Shown here piece after piece: positions 1-11,381 of a stretch of 64,000 nucleotides of DNA. The DNA is from Promerops cafer. Its lineage: Eukaryota > Chordata > Aves > Passeriformes > Nectariniidae. The translations under genes were made by a program, and so were the position numbers. Position 1 is the stretch's first letter. Each line of letters begins with the position of its first letter. The stretch spans positions 1,872,610-1,936,609 of the forward strand of contig VZSE01012476.1 in assembly GCA_013398275.1 (NCBI GenBank). Direction: 5' to 3'. The notes under the pieces were generated by a model. The model did no database searches. It saw nothing but the letters and a program-made list of their open reading frames with translations, and was not told the origin of the DNA.

Positions 1-2840
1 AAGTTAATAACATGGTTATTTAAATGCATGGAGGATAGATAGCCTGCACAGAATTAATCTATTTTTCCATATGTTTGGTACCCTGTTTGCAAAACGTAAG
101 CAGTCTGAACAGTGCAATCAAATATGTCTCTCTCTGCTGTACCCTGGGTTAGCTACGACATAACTGTAAAGGAAGAGAGTTTAACTTTCTATGACTAGTG
201 AATATGCTGCTTTTCAATAAGCAGGAACTTCTAGAGTTCCAAACAGAAAAAAAAATCACTTTGACTGGCCTGCAACCACTAATTTTTAACGTCAATTTTC
301 ACAAAGAAAAATACTAACTGCATTGCTCAACCACCCACAGCAGGATTATGTAGTATTATTTATTCTCTCAATAATTTGTCAGAATAATCAACATAGCTGT
401 TGATTATACCAAACAAGGCAAATTATTATGTTTCATGTAACAAGTGCTAAGCATGCCTTCTTAGTACATCATTTATATACCAATGCAGAACCAGGTCCGA
501 GATGTTATATAATGAACTGTATATTTTTAACTGAGTGGACTGCACACCGAAGCCCTTGCAGCCAAATTTTTTTCTTTGCCATATCTTTCTCTATATGGCA
601 GTCAGTCCTCCTTCCACAAGTGCTAATTTGGTTGTTGTAGCACCATCACCTCAGAAGATGCTGCAGAGCTGTGCTGCAAACATTTGCTCACGGAGGAGGA
701 AGACCAACCTGTGATGCCACCTTTAAAAAATGAGCCTGGAATGGCTTTCTAACACTGGTTTCCACTGTGATGTTCTGCCTGCTCAAACACGTTGAGGTTG
801 CTTAAAGAGCATTTTTTCTCCTACCTTGTCTTATCCTCCTTCAGTTTCTGGCACAAGTGTGTTTGATCTGCTAATTGAGGGCTCCCCTCCACTTGCTGCA
901 AGGGGGGAAGGGGCAGAAATAAAGGGGAAATGTAGAGGTCCTCCTCTCACCACTTCTTACTCTCTTTGGCATTGGCATTGCTGGCTTTTATAAGAGCCCT
1001 CCAAGTGTTTTTGATTAACGGGCACTTCCCCATCCCTTGTGAGGGCAGAGAAATGTTTGCAAAGAACCACATTCAGTAAATTTAAAACAGTCAACGTGTA
1101 ATAACACTGAACCACGGCTCTTCTAAAAATAATTGGTGAGAGTGCTGGTTTTAGATGCATGTTAAATGCAGCAATGTGAAAGGAAGTGTATTTTTTCACC
1201 AAGATCATGGGACTTTTTGGGGAAAAGATAAAGGCATGGCTTTGTAGCTCTCCCATGTGGCTGTCACACACTAACAGAGTGGGACAGCACCTAGACAAGA
1301 GAGGTTTGCACAAACCTGGTGCATCTAGAGGGGCATCATCAGCCAAGCAATTGCCTCTGCTCTTGGGCCCCTGAGCTCCCTTTGCATGTGTAGGCTTTAA
1401 ATTTATGGAGTTTTACTGACAAGTAGGAACCAGTTGCCTTCAAACACTATCGAGCCTCATTTCTGTGCCCTGGTGCTGTGGACAACAGTGAAAGTTAACT
1501 GAAACAAACCAGAATCACAGCAGCAGCTTAAGGAAATGTACTGAGTTTATGCTGAACTTAATTATGCTCTTCTTTCCCCACTGTGAATTCTGTAACTTTT
1601 CTGACTTGCGGTGCTCTGTCATTTTGTGCATTCAGTTTTGGATGGTTAAATCAAGGTATTTATTTGTTTAATCAAGAAAAAATTAAAAAATATTTTGCCT
1701 CATTTTGAGCCAAAATCTTTTTACTAGAAAAAAAACATTATTTTGTTTCATTCCTCTATAGTTCTAAAGGTTACCTCAGCATAAACTCATAGCTCAGTCC
1801 TTCCTTGGATCAAAATACTACATCTTTTTCTACCTTGTGCAGTTTTATGCTGTAGAAACTCTGGTAAGTTCAGTGAAATTACCATGATGTACCTTTGGAG
1901 AGAGAGAGGGGTGATATAAACACTCTAATGTGCACTCTCTCTGTACAAATTTAATTTAAGCATTACTTGTCTTTGGTCAAGAGATTTTCTTTTGTGAAGA
2001 CGTCTGAATTCTGAACTTGTTGCTGTAGATCTCTTGCAAAAGTCAGAAAAACCAAAAGGGTTGTTTTTTTCTAAAATGAAGACAAGTGTCTACACTCACT
2101 GGTTGCACAGACTGAGCACAGTCATTTTAGAGACTGATGGAAAAAAACAGGAGTTCAAAATACATGTGGAGCAATCCCTAGTGGGGTTTTTAATTTCTTT
2201 TTTCTTCAGAAGTTTTTAAGGATGGAAAATGCCATTTGGACAGTGACACAGATGTACTATGAAAGGAGTATTAAATGCATTGACTGCAACAATAAATGGT
2301 TACTATTTTTCCCTTCATGCTTTCTAAAGTTGATGCATATTGAAATGAAATCCTGCTTTGAAGTAGGCAATTCAGAAGCCTGCTGTTAAAATGATTTGAA
2401 TCTTTCCCAGCATCTATCCTCTCACACACAAGGAGGATACCTGATTTAACTATTTGAAGTTTAAAGTAGCCCATGTCAGGGGTACGTGAATCACTTAATG
2501 GATTTTGACAGTGCAGATGTCTTCTCTCTGGCTTAGCCATCAGATTCAGAATTTTGAAATAAGAGTTGTGTGTAAAAGCCTTACTTTTTTTCATATCATC
2601 TCATCACTCTTAAAATATGTAGTCATTGAACTATTCAAATATAGACTGTGTACTTTTTTAATAGCTTTGAGAATTATTTTGTATGATGATTTTTTTAAAT
2701 GAATGTGTACTCTAATAACAAACCTTAAGATTTTACAGGAGTCACATTTTTAAGCAGTGTTTGTATACATTTTAACACTTTTTATATTTTCTATTATGAT
2801 TTTGTATATTTTTATGTATACACAGTGTACAGATTTTTTC
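1..2840. other. AT-rich stretch without recognised gene, possible 3' UTR
   Basis: No exon, RNA gene or transposon is recognised. The longest open frame, minus strand 957-1346 (129 residues), has no domain, signal peptide or low-complexity pattern and no supporting splice sites. The section near 1,600-2,840 is especially AT-rich and would suit an extended 3' UTR ending near 2,870. Confidence 0.35.
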
Positions 2841-2845
2841 CTGTA

Positions 2846-2851
2846 AATAAA
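2846..2851 (+). promoter_or_regulatory. Candidate polyadenylation signal, possible 3' end of a convergent gene
   Basis: AATAAA in the context CCTGTAAATAAAACATTTG, preceded by a UGUA element and a long AT-rich tract (about 2,650-2,840). It is followed within 30 bases by the GT-rich stretch GTTTTCATTTGTTTAGG. This is the arrangement of a vertebrate cleavage/polyadenylation site on the plus strand. No plus-strand coding exon is recognised in 1-2,840, so the stretch could be the distal 3' UTR of a gene lying to the left, convergent with the opsin. AT-rich DNA yields such patterns by chance. Confidence 0.3.
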
Positions 2852-3154
2852 ACATTTGTTTTCATTTGTTTAGGAGTGCTGGTCTTTTCATACTGCCTTA
2901 AATGAATGACATTGAACTGCAGGTGGAACAAAAGAGGGAAGGTGCCTGTCAGTTCTCCCCACAATTTCAGTGAAATCTCAAATGGAAATGGACAGATAAT
3001 CTGACAAAGAGGTATCACAGTAAACTACAGAAAAGAGGCAAATATTGTAAAGCCAGTTTTATTCTGAAGTGAACATGAGCAGATGTACTAGGATTCCCTG
3101 GGAGAATATATTCACCGTACTGCTCAGTAAATTTCTGAGCAGTAAATTTCTTGT

Positions 3155-3200
3155 GATTGTCAAGCAAGGAGGTCGTCGATTGTCAGGTATGGAGGTCGTG
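3155..3200 (+). repeat. Two-copy 23-bp tandem repeat
   Basis: Units at 3,155-3,177 and 3,178-3,200 both follow GATTGTCA(A/G)G...GGAGGTCGT and differ at only a few positions. Immediately upstream a second, unrelated 15-bp tandem pair (...CAGTAAATTTCT twice, 3,122-3,151) occurs. Both are directly readable. Confidence 0.85.
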
Positions 3201-3765
3201 CTCTGATGACTTTGGTGATGTACTTGAAATGCTGAGAGACTTCAGCTAAATGGCTGTGCTACCCATTCAAGGAATCCAGTGTTGTGTTTAAGGGAGAAGA
3301 ATAGGCTTTTTAATAAATTACTAATTAAAATGAAAAACAACTTACCAAAGGGAAAATGTAACTTGCCATTCAGTCTGTGATGAAGTACTGTATAATTCAA
3401 CCACAACAAGCCTGCTTACGCCCATTAAATGTGGGGCATACTGCTGCTTTTTGGTAGCTCTTGAGCTACACAGGGGCCTGAGATGGGCCAGTGGAGGTGC
3501 TAATCAGTGTTTTCATCCCAGGGACTCATCTTGACTCCATGCCAACAAGAAAGTTGGTTACACATTAGTGTAATGATAAAAGTTGGATTGCCATCATGTA
3601 CACTCCTGGCAGACAGTGATCATGCAGCTCATCCTGTGTATCACACCACCTCCTGACAGGCAGGGGCTAGTTACTCTCATGATATGCAAGTAACACCTCA
3701 GAAAACTCACATCAGTGAGATACTCTAGAGGATAAACTGAATAATAAATAGTTTCTATTTAAAAT

Positions 3766-4160
3766 CTAACAAGAAAATACGATGTTTTCATGATGTTTTC
3801 TCTGTGTTCCGTCTATTAAATGCTCAGTCAACTTCACTCTCTGTGACATCAGAGAGGACATTCTTGTCTCACTGCATTCAAACTGTACCTCAGTAGGAGG
3901 TGTAAATCCATGAACTATCTTGTGTGGGGTACAGAGGACATCTTGGTTACACATGCTCTTCAGCAGGGACAGCTAGAGGAGGTGTGACATTACCTTTCTG
4001 ATAGTGTCTCAGGGAGCCTTGGAGGCAACTCATTTTCAGGTTTGTTCCCAAAATTGCGCTGCCCTTTCTTGAACAACATGCCTTTGTCGGAGGTACCTTT
4101 TATTGTTTTACTCATAAAAGCCAGCTGTGTTTCACTTGAGTAGTTCTTAGGGGCATAGTT
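3766..4160 (-). other. Unassigned block with overlapping coding-like minus-strand frames
   Basis: One frame, entered after TAG at 4,161-4,163, is open for 56 codons to a TAA at 3,990-3,992; it is rich in K, N and P and contains FKKGQRNFGNKPENELPP. A second frame starts after TAG at 3,973-3,975 and is open for 68 codons to a TAG at 3,766-3,768, containing KIVHGFTPPTEVQFECSE. The two nearly abut, 17 bases apart in different frames, as a decayed coding sequence with a frameshift would. Part of the third frame is also open. I recognise neither peptide. Options are a relic of a transposon or retrovirus, a decayed exon, or chance. It sits just beside a CR1 fragment, but its sequence is not CR1. Confidence 0.3.
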
Positions 4161-4282
4161 CTATTGACAGGTGAAGCTTCATACAGGCATTTATCTGCAT
4201 TATTAGCTTGCCTGTTGTGATCTGGCTGAAAGACATATCTCAGGATTTTTAATTCGACTTGCTGTCTTGACTGCAGCATGAG

Positions 4283-4843
4283 CGTGTTGAAGTGATTCTC
4301 CCCCTCTCCTCTGCTCTGGTGAGATCCCAGCTAGAGTACTGCATCCAGACCTGGGACTTACAGCATAAGAAGGACGTGAACTTGTTGGAGCAAATCCAGA
4401 GGAGGCCCACAAAGAAGTCAGAGGGCTTGAGCACCTCTCTTATGAGGAAAGGCTGAGACAGTTAGGGTTCAGCCTGGAGAAGGCTCTGGGGAGAACTTAT
4501 TGTGGCCTTTCAGTATTTAAAGTGGACTTACAAGAGAGATGGGACAGGCTTTTTAGTAGGGCCTGTAGTAATAGGACAAGGAGGAATGGTTTTAATCTGA
4601 AATAGTGTAGATTTTGACTAGATGTAAGAAAGAAATTTTTTATGATGAGCATGGTGGAACACTGGAACAGGTTGTCCAGAGAGGTGGTAGGTGCCCCATC
4701 CCTGGAAATATTCAGGGTCAGATTGGATGGGACCTCGAGCAACCTGGCTGAATTGAAGAACGTCCTGATCATTGCAGGGGAGTAGGACTAGATGAGCATT
4801 AAAAGTGACCTTCCAACCCAAACTCTTCTGTGATACTGTGATA
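4283..4843 (+). mobile_element. CR1 LINE fragment, 5'-truncated, 3' end present
   Basis: The plus strand follows the 3' part of CR1 ORF2 and the 3' UTR: the region encoding the S-A-L-V-R-x-x-L-E-Y-C segment (CTCTGCTCTGGTGAGATCCC), then AACACTGGAACAGGTTGTCC, then the end CCTTCCAACCCAAACTCTTC followed by the TGTGATACTGTGAT tail. The frame is broken by many stops, so it is old and inactive. Truncation at the 5' end is normal for CR1. The 5' edge is approximate because divergence increases leftwards. Confidence 0.9.
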
Positions 4844-5534
4844 AGAACAGCTACTCGAGCAAGGGAGGAGTTAGTCTTTTACTATAATCACATGCACCAT
4901 CTTCTGCAGGTAACTGCACCTGCAGCAGTGATTAAACAGTATCTTACTGTGGGACTGCATCAATCAGTGTGAACAGATCACTGACACTTGTGGTTTGTTT
5001 GGACTTCTCTTCTAGCTTTCCTGGTATCTTGATCTTTCCAGGGTCACATATTTGATTGTTTCATCAGAATAGCGTGGATTTATCTGCTGCACCCCATAAC
5101 TTACAAATGTTTACTCCATATAGGTATCCTTCCTTGTTTTCTTAGATTCTGCTTTCTTACACAGTAAGTTACTCCACAGAATACACTCCTAGGAGATGGC
5201 AGTACTGTTACGGAAGTATAGTCTGACCCCAAAGCTTCATGCCTTGATAACCAAGGCAAGTAAGAAATGCATGCCCTGTTATTTCTTTTTCCTAACAATG
5301 AGCTAAGTAAATGCTTATTTAGTTTGATGAAAATATTAACTAATTATATTAAGATGACAGAGAAATAACTATAATGCAGTAATATAGTGGGTTTTTTTTA
5401 AACTGGAGGCCGAATAGCCACCAGAAGACTGGCAGGACAAGTAGGTTGTGACAGATCACAGGGGGATTGCTGGTGTGATTGCTGGATTCTTAGAAATTAT
5501 AAAAGTAATGAGCGAGGTCCAGTGAAAGGATTTA

Positions 5535-6168
5535 TGATGCTGAATTGTATCCCCATTCATCTGTTTAGCCCAGAAATAAGTTCTGCGCCTGTAAGACTGG
5601 TTCTGAGAGCGAAGGCGGAGAGAAGAAGTGCGCAGTTTGTTTTCAGAAACTGCACTTGGCTCCCCTGCATTTTTTTTCTCTCTCACAGAAGACACTGTCT
5701 GCAGCACGGACAGCAGGAGAGAGCTCTCCTTTGATTTTAGTTAGTTTTTTTAACTAGCTAAGGCAGAGAAGTTCCCTGAACTGTGGCTTTTCTTTTTCTT
5801 GGAACTGATCAGCCCTGCTCTGGACTGAAAACCCAGAAAAACACTGGGAGCTCACACCTGTGGCCCACCAGGGCCTGGGATGTGGCATTTTCCAGCACCA
5901 GAGGGACTGATAAGAGACTGAGCGAGCTGAGCTACAGCCCATGCAAAGGACTTTCTGAATTTGCCATCTCTTCAGAGCAGCAAGATGTTTTATTGTTTTA
6001 TTCATTTTTTATACTTGTGAATACTTTGCTCGTTAAATAAACAGGTTTTTTGCACTTTTTTCCAAGGAAATCTTTTCCCGAACCAGTAGGGAGAGGGGTT
6101 GTTTGAATCTGCTTTTCTAGAGGGGACCCCTTTGGAAGTTTCCTCCAAATTTGCCCTAAACCAGGACA
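5535..6168 (+). mobile_element. Solo LTR of an avian endogenous retrovirus family, copy A
   Basis: The block matches the one at 57,080-57,698 along its length in the same orientation: TGCTGAATTGT(T)ATCCCCATTCATCTGTTTAGCCCA at the left, a shared AAATAAACA polyadenylation region, and a right end TTTGCCCTAAACCAGGACA. It begins TG and ends CA, as LTRs do. No gag, pol or env coding sequence is attached, so it is best read as a solo LTR. No clear target-site duplication is seen. Open frames in both strands here are by-products of the repeat. Family name not assigned. Confidence 0.75.
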
Positions 6169-9100
6169 AAGGGGGAGAGACATGGAATTATGATAGACAC
6201 CAAGAAAACAGAAAGAAACAGCTAGAAGATGTACCATAAAGGATGGGCAGGACTGTTGCTTTTTCCTAATAGTCACTTACTTGGGTTTGGTGTTTTGTTT
6301 TCTTACATTTTTTTTCTGCACATTTGAAAGAAACACAATTTATCTGTTGGTGCTTGTATGGCTGGTGTCAGATTTAGTGTTAAAATGAAGAACTATAGTA
6401 AAGAACAGACTTCTGCTGGAGTTCAGCTTCTTTGTAAACAAATTAATTGTACAAATTTAACTGAGAAAATACTAACGGGGTTACACTGCTACACTCTGAA
6501 CAACCTCCTCCCTGTGCTTATAGTCATCTGTATGATAACTGAAATAAAACAACTAATTTCCTCTGGTGACCTGTTTCTGCACATAGACAAATACAAATCA
6601 AATTTCCTCTTGGATCCAAGATGCTGACAGGTAGGGGATAATTACTGTAGCACCAATTCCTCATATGCTTGTGAGAGGACTCCAGAAACCCTGAGGGTTA
6701 CAGAGGGCAGGCAATAGGCATCACAGGTGCCTTGATTTTATGGAAGCAGCCAGAGGGGAAAACCACTGTGAGTGCTGACACCAGGCTGTGTTAGCTGCTG
6801 TTAATTACCTTGCTCCCAGACAGTTGTCTGACTGCAACTGAGCTGCCTGATTAAAATATTTTACTGCCCTACCTTCTAAACAGTAGTTGTTTTCCACCCT
6901 AATTCGTGGAGCACTGATGGATAGGTTGTGCTCGCTGCATCCTGCACTGCTGCTACCATGTGCAGCAGGTATGTCTTCTTCTGTGCAGGTGAGGCCCTCG
7001 GGGTGTGGGGGTGGGAGTGTTGCTAGTGGAAGAGGTTTGGGCAATTCTGGATTATTTTGGTTTGTATAAATCTAGAAGGCTTTGTTTTATCTTTTAAGCA
7101 TTGTTTAGTGATAGCAGTTGTAGGAAGCCTAACTTAAATGTGCCTCAAGAAGTTAGAGTTCGTGAGTTGTCTGATGTTTGGTAAACTAGGCAGCATTCTT
7201 CATCTAAAGTGTCTACACTTTGGACTAAGACAGGGACAGCATGAAAAATTTTTGGCAAATTAAGGCAAGAAACATGAACATGCGTCTTGGGCAAGCCAGA
7301 AGTGCCAGAGGTCTACCCCTAGGCCCAGACTTACTGCCCATGAGGCACATGAGCCAGGAGGTTTATATAAAGTGCTGTATCCTGAGCATGAAGAAGACAG
7401 GTGACCAGAAAGGAAAAGTGGGGAAGGTTTGGTTCTGGGCCCGTTTCTGAGCCTGCTTTTTCAGTAAAAGGGATAGGAGTCTTAGCTGATGCGTCCAACT
7501 GGATCAAGCAACATTGCTTTTCTCCCCTAGCAATATTCCTCTTTGAAAGTGTTGGTTTGCTTTTCAGTTATTTCCAGTGCTTGTTTTTGTCTATACAAAT
7601 GAAATTATAAGCTATCTGATGGACCTAATTTAGACTTTACAAATGCATGGGGCTGTATGTAGCTGTCAGGATATTAGGCATTTTAATGGCAGTTGTAGCA
7701 TGCCGAGAAGTAGAGATAAGAAGAAAATATGTAAGCTGTTACCAAAATAATATTAACAAAGTTGTTCCATGGTAAAAGAGCAAAGAAGGCAGAAACAACA
7801 GAGCATATACCATGTCTGAGAAATATTGCCTTATTTTCATGGTTATAACATGCTATTCAGATAATTATTTTAAAATACTCCTTTTAGATAAGTCCCCATG
7901 AAACGTGCTCTCATGTAAAGTTAACAAAGTGAGAGATCAAAGCTGAAGGGATCATCAAGTGGGGATAGTTATTTTGTCAGAGGAAACAGGGAGAAACTTT
8001 TCTTTGCCCATACTTATGTGTAATCAGCATGGCTGCTGAACTTCAAAGGGATTGATTACGCACATGAAAGCAAATATTAACAATGCTACTGTGTCTTCCA
8101 TGCACACTGGTTTAAGACAACACATGCTTGCTTTCAATGGGTTTATCACTGCAGGAAAAACAGACCAGTTGTCATATTTATCTCATAAATGCTCTTCCCT
8201 GGCCTTAAACAGAGCTACTAAACCCCATACAGTATACAATACAAGTAGTATGTAAAGTTAATTCCTCCTACCTTAAAGAAACTTAAAAAGAGTTTCCTAA
8301 AGCAACATGAGGAACTTCAGGGAATAGCAACAAAGTGGATCCTGCCTCTGTTTCCTATTCCCATTTCATAAGTTAGAATTGTTTAGGGGTTTGCAGTGTG
8401 ATTGATGGATCCTGACTAACAGAGGCAGCAGCGAATTTACCAGTCCCTACAGTAACATTCTACTTCATGAGGAGAAATGAAGGGTCTATTATCACCATAA
8501 TATGGGATGAGTGATTCCCAGATCGTTTTAAAATAACTCACATTTTGCTGGAAGTTCAAAGCATAACAGTGAGAAGGATTTTGACACTTGAAAAATCTAT
8601 ATGTTTATTTAGTTACAGCCGATATGCTGTTCTGCTGACCCAGTTTTTTCTTGTATTTTCAGTTCTTCAGCCATGGACTCTAGATCAGCCCAAATGGATT
8701 AACATAAAGAATCACAGCTGACTGTGATGGGTTTATGCTGGTATATTCCTGCCCCAATCATGCTATGAATATAGCACATTATTAAATATTTGTAGAAATG
8801 TGATCTTATTGTGTTGGGGTGGTTTTGCTTGTGATTGGGTGGTTTTCTTTTTGGGGTGTTCTTAGGCTTTGTATGTAACACATTTAGGGAAAGCAGATCT
8901 TCCAGATGTTCCTTAAAGAATTTCATTAAGGCTGAGACCCAGAACACTGCACAAGGAAATCCAAAGTGTTCTTTCCATGAGATTATTTTTGTAGTAAAAT
9001 ACCAATGGCTATCTTCCGTTGTGAATTTCTCAGGGTCTTTTTGTATGAGGGTTGGTCACTCTTGCATTCTGCTAAGTCACACACACACAGAAACTTCAGC

Positions 9101-11226
9101 AGCTCTTGGACATTTTAACTACTGATTCTTCTTCCTTGGCACTAATTAATTCTACCTCCAGCTAAAACATAGGTTCTTACAAGCCTCCTCCTCCCCCAGA
9201 TTTCCTGACTACCTCCCCTGTTGCTTCTGTTGCCCAAAATTGTATTTCCATCAATTGCAATGAATGAGATACAGAAAGTTCTCTGATTAAGGAATGCTGG
9301 AAGAACCTTTTAATTGCCAGATAAGCATTCTACTGCTGGACGAGGGCATTTGTTACTTTGTCAAGAAATGAGAGCCTCAATATAGTAAGTGGTGGGTATA
9401 AAGGATGAGGACTAAGTCTTCCCTGGGTTTTACTTTTATCTTGGTTTGCAGGCAATTAGGTATTGATTTTACCCAAGGCAGAATTAGAAATTACCAGAGG
9501 GGGGTTGATTTGTGACTGTGGTTTAGTAGCAGTCATTTGGTTTTATGTGCGAGTAATGCAATAACAGAACCCATTGGGCTGAGAAATCAGAATTTCTGTT
9601 CTGACAGAATTTTTAATTCTTCTATAATTTCTTTGTCATATTGCACAAAACCAAAACAATTTATCAAAAAATTCCAGAAAAAAACCCAGACTGTCAAAAT
9701 ATCTAGTTACATGTAGATGGCTTTATGGATCTATAGTTCAACTTAATTCTGACTTTTCCCCTATAAATTAGATCACTGGGCTGGGCTACATTTCACTACA
9801 TTTCTTCCCCCTCACTGAGCCACTGCTGTTCCTGCACATGCGGGATGCAGTCTGGTAAGAGATCTTGATCTGCTGGGTAAAGGACAGTGTTTTTCATTGA
9901 AGATATTTTTGACAAGAACCAAGGTCTAGAAACTTCAGCATGGAGATCTGGGCTGAAATGTCCTTTTTTTTTTCCCTGCTGAAAATAAAATTGGCAAAAT
10001 TAGTATCTTCTCTAATATTGAAGAAGCCACATTTCACACTGAGAAAATGCTTTACTGGGAAATTAACTAACAAGTGACAAAAGTGCCTGGGTTTTGTTTT
10101 CTAACTCACATAGAAATTCCTTGATTTTGAAGCTGGTGCTTGCTGTGAAAGAGGTGAACAGTGGTGAAGGTGAAAAGGAAGACAAGTGACACAAGTTTTT
10201 GGTTGACCTTTGAATCCTACTTGTAGTGAATTCCTATTGGCCTAAAGCCAGCATACACAGAAGTCCTGTAAAGCCTTGGGTTGAATTGTAAGGTCTTGAG
10301 TAAGTATTTTCCCTGAAGGGTTTGAACATTACATCTGAAGCAAGGTCATCCATAAAGTACTCAGCATACAACAGTTGCTCCTTATGTAGTGGACCCCTGG
10401 TGTATATTTGTCTACACCCATTTCTGAAAATCTGATTCTCATTTAGATAAAGGGATTTAAGAAGCCACTGTAGAGCCAATGTTCTTGTTTTCAGTTCAGA
10501 TTCTGAAGATAGTAATAGTCAAGAGAGTTAGACACTGCAAACAAGACAGAAACAAGAAATAACTCCTACTACATTGAGGTGTTGGTTCTCTATTAACATC
10601 CAGTGAATGCCTAAAAAGTTCCCCAAATGAAATACCCGGTTCCAAGCATGAGTACCAAAATTATAACTACCCTCACTAGCAGTGTGGGGGTAGAAAGTGA
10701 TCTGTTTATGGTGTTCCACTATGAGGAAAGGACCAAAGAAGAAGGGCTTTTTGAGGAATAAAGGTTTATAAACTAGCTAAAAATAAATTTAGTTTGAGGG
10801 CAGTTATTATACTAAACACCAGGGGAACAAAGCTCTGTAATAGCTTCTACTTCAAAAGACAATAAACCTCAAATTTATTTTCATTTGGGCACAGTCAGAT
10901 TTCTGAATTGTATTAAATGATGCAGTTTATAATGAAAAGGGGATTGTTCTAATGAATTACAGGCCCAGTACAGTTTTATATTGTATTTTCCATACTGTGG
11001 TAATGATTATTTCTTTGCGTACAGCAGATTTTTTGCCCTGGAGGAAGAAGGACATCAGGATAAAATCATAAAATAAAGTTCTACAGATTTGAATTAGAAT
11101 TGCCAAGCAAGTCCGTGAGAGTTTGAGCACTAATCTAACCTTTAATCCTCAAATTTCTCCTGCTGTGAGACTAGGATGATGATAATCATATGCTTTACAA
11201 GGATACCAACGATTAACTCAAAAATA
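6169..11226. other. Intergenic or intronic DNA, nothing recognised
   Basis: AT-rich with scattered homopolymer runs. No CR1 terminus, LTR, RNA gene or convincing exon was found. Short open frames (for example minus 10,234-10,479) lack recognisable domains. Confidence 0.4.
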
Positions 11227-11232
11227 TTTATT
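11227..11232 (-). promoter_or_regulatory. Candidate polyadenylation signal of the opsin gene
   Basis: AATAAA on the minus strand within CTAAATAAATATT, 38 bases past the stop codon of the candidate terminal exon. Downstream sequence (GAGTTAATCGTTGGTATCCTTG) is moderately GT-rich. It matters only if the exon call is right; hexamers of this kind are common in AT-rich DNA. Confidence 0.28.
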
Positions 11233-11270
11233 TAGTGGAGGTTACATAAATGCTGAAAAATATTCTCTGT

Positions 11271-11381
11271 CTAGGAAAACTCATTTTGTTTTTTCTCCAT
11301 CCATCTAATCGGAAGTAATTGTTGCTTCAATTTGTAGTAAGGTACATGACTGCAAAGATATGCCTGGTACACACAGTAAAA
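11271..11381 (-). CDS. Candidate terminal exon 4 of the TMT opsin
   Basis: Proposed, not proven. On the minus strand a CAG acceptor (intron end ...GATTACCACTCAG) is followed in phase 0 by 36 codons and a TAG stop. The first two residues are FY, giving ...MNKQ|FY, which restores the NPxxY(x)6F arrangement at the start of helix 8; TMT opsins commonly begin this segment FYR. A Cys at residue 10 could be the palmitoylation site, and the tail ends KKQNEFS. AATAAA lies 38 bases after the stop. Against it: such an acceptor plus FY is expected once or twice by chance in the stretch searched, the pyrimidine tract (TTTTTTCTACATATTGTGTC) is only moderate, and I could not compare the tail with a known bird protein. 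Intron 3 would be about 6.5 kb. Confidence 0.38.
   Translation of the reverse strand, partial: FYCVYQAYLCSHVPYYKLKQQLLPIRWMEKKQNEFS

Noticed and set aside
957..1346. 129-codon minus-strand frame
   Set aside because: No recognisable domain, signal or splice support. Best treated as a chance frame.
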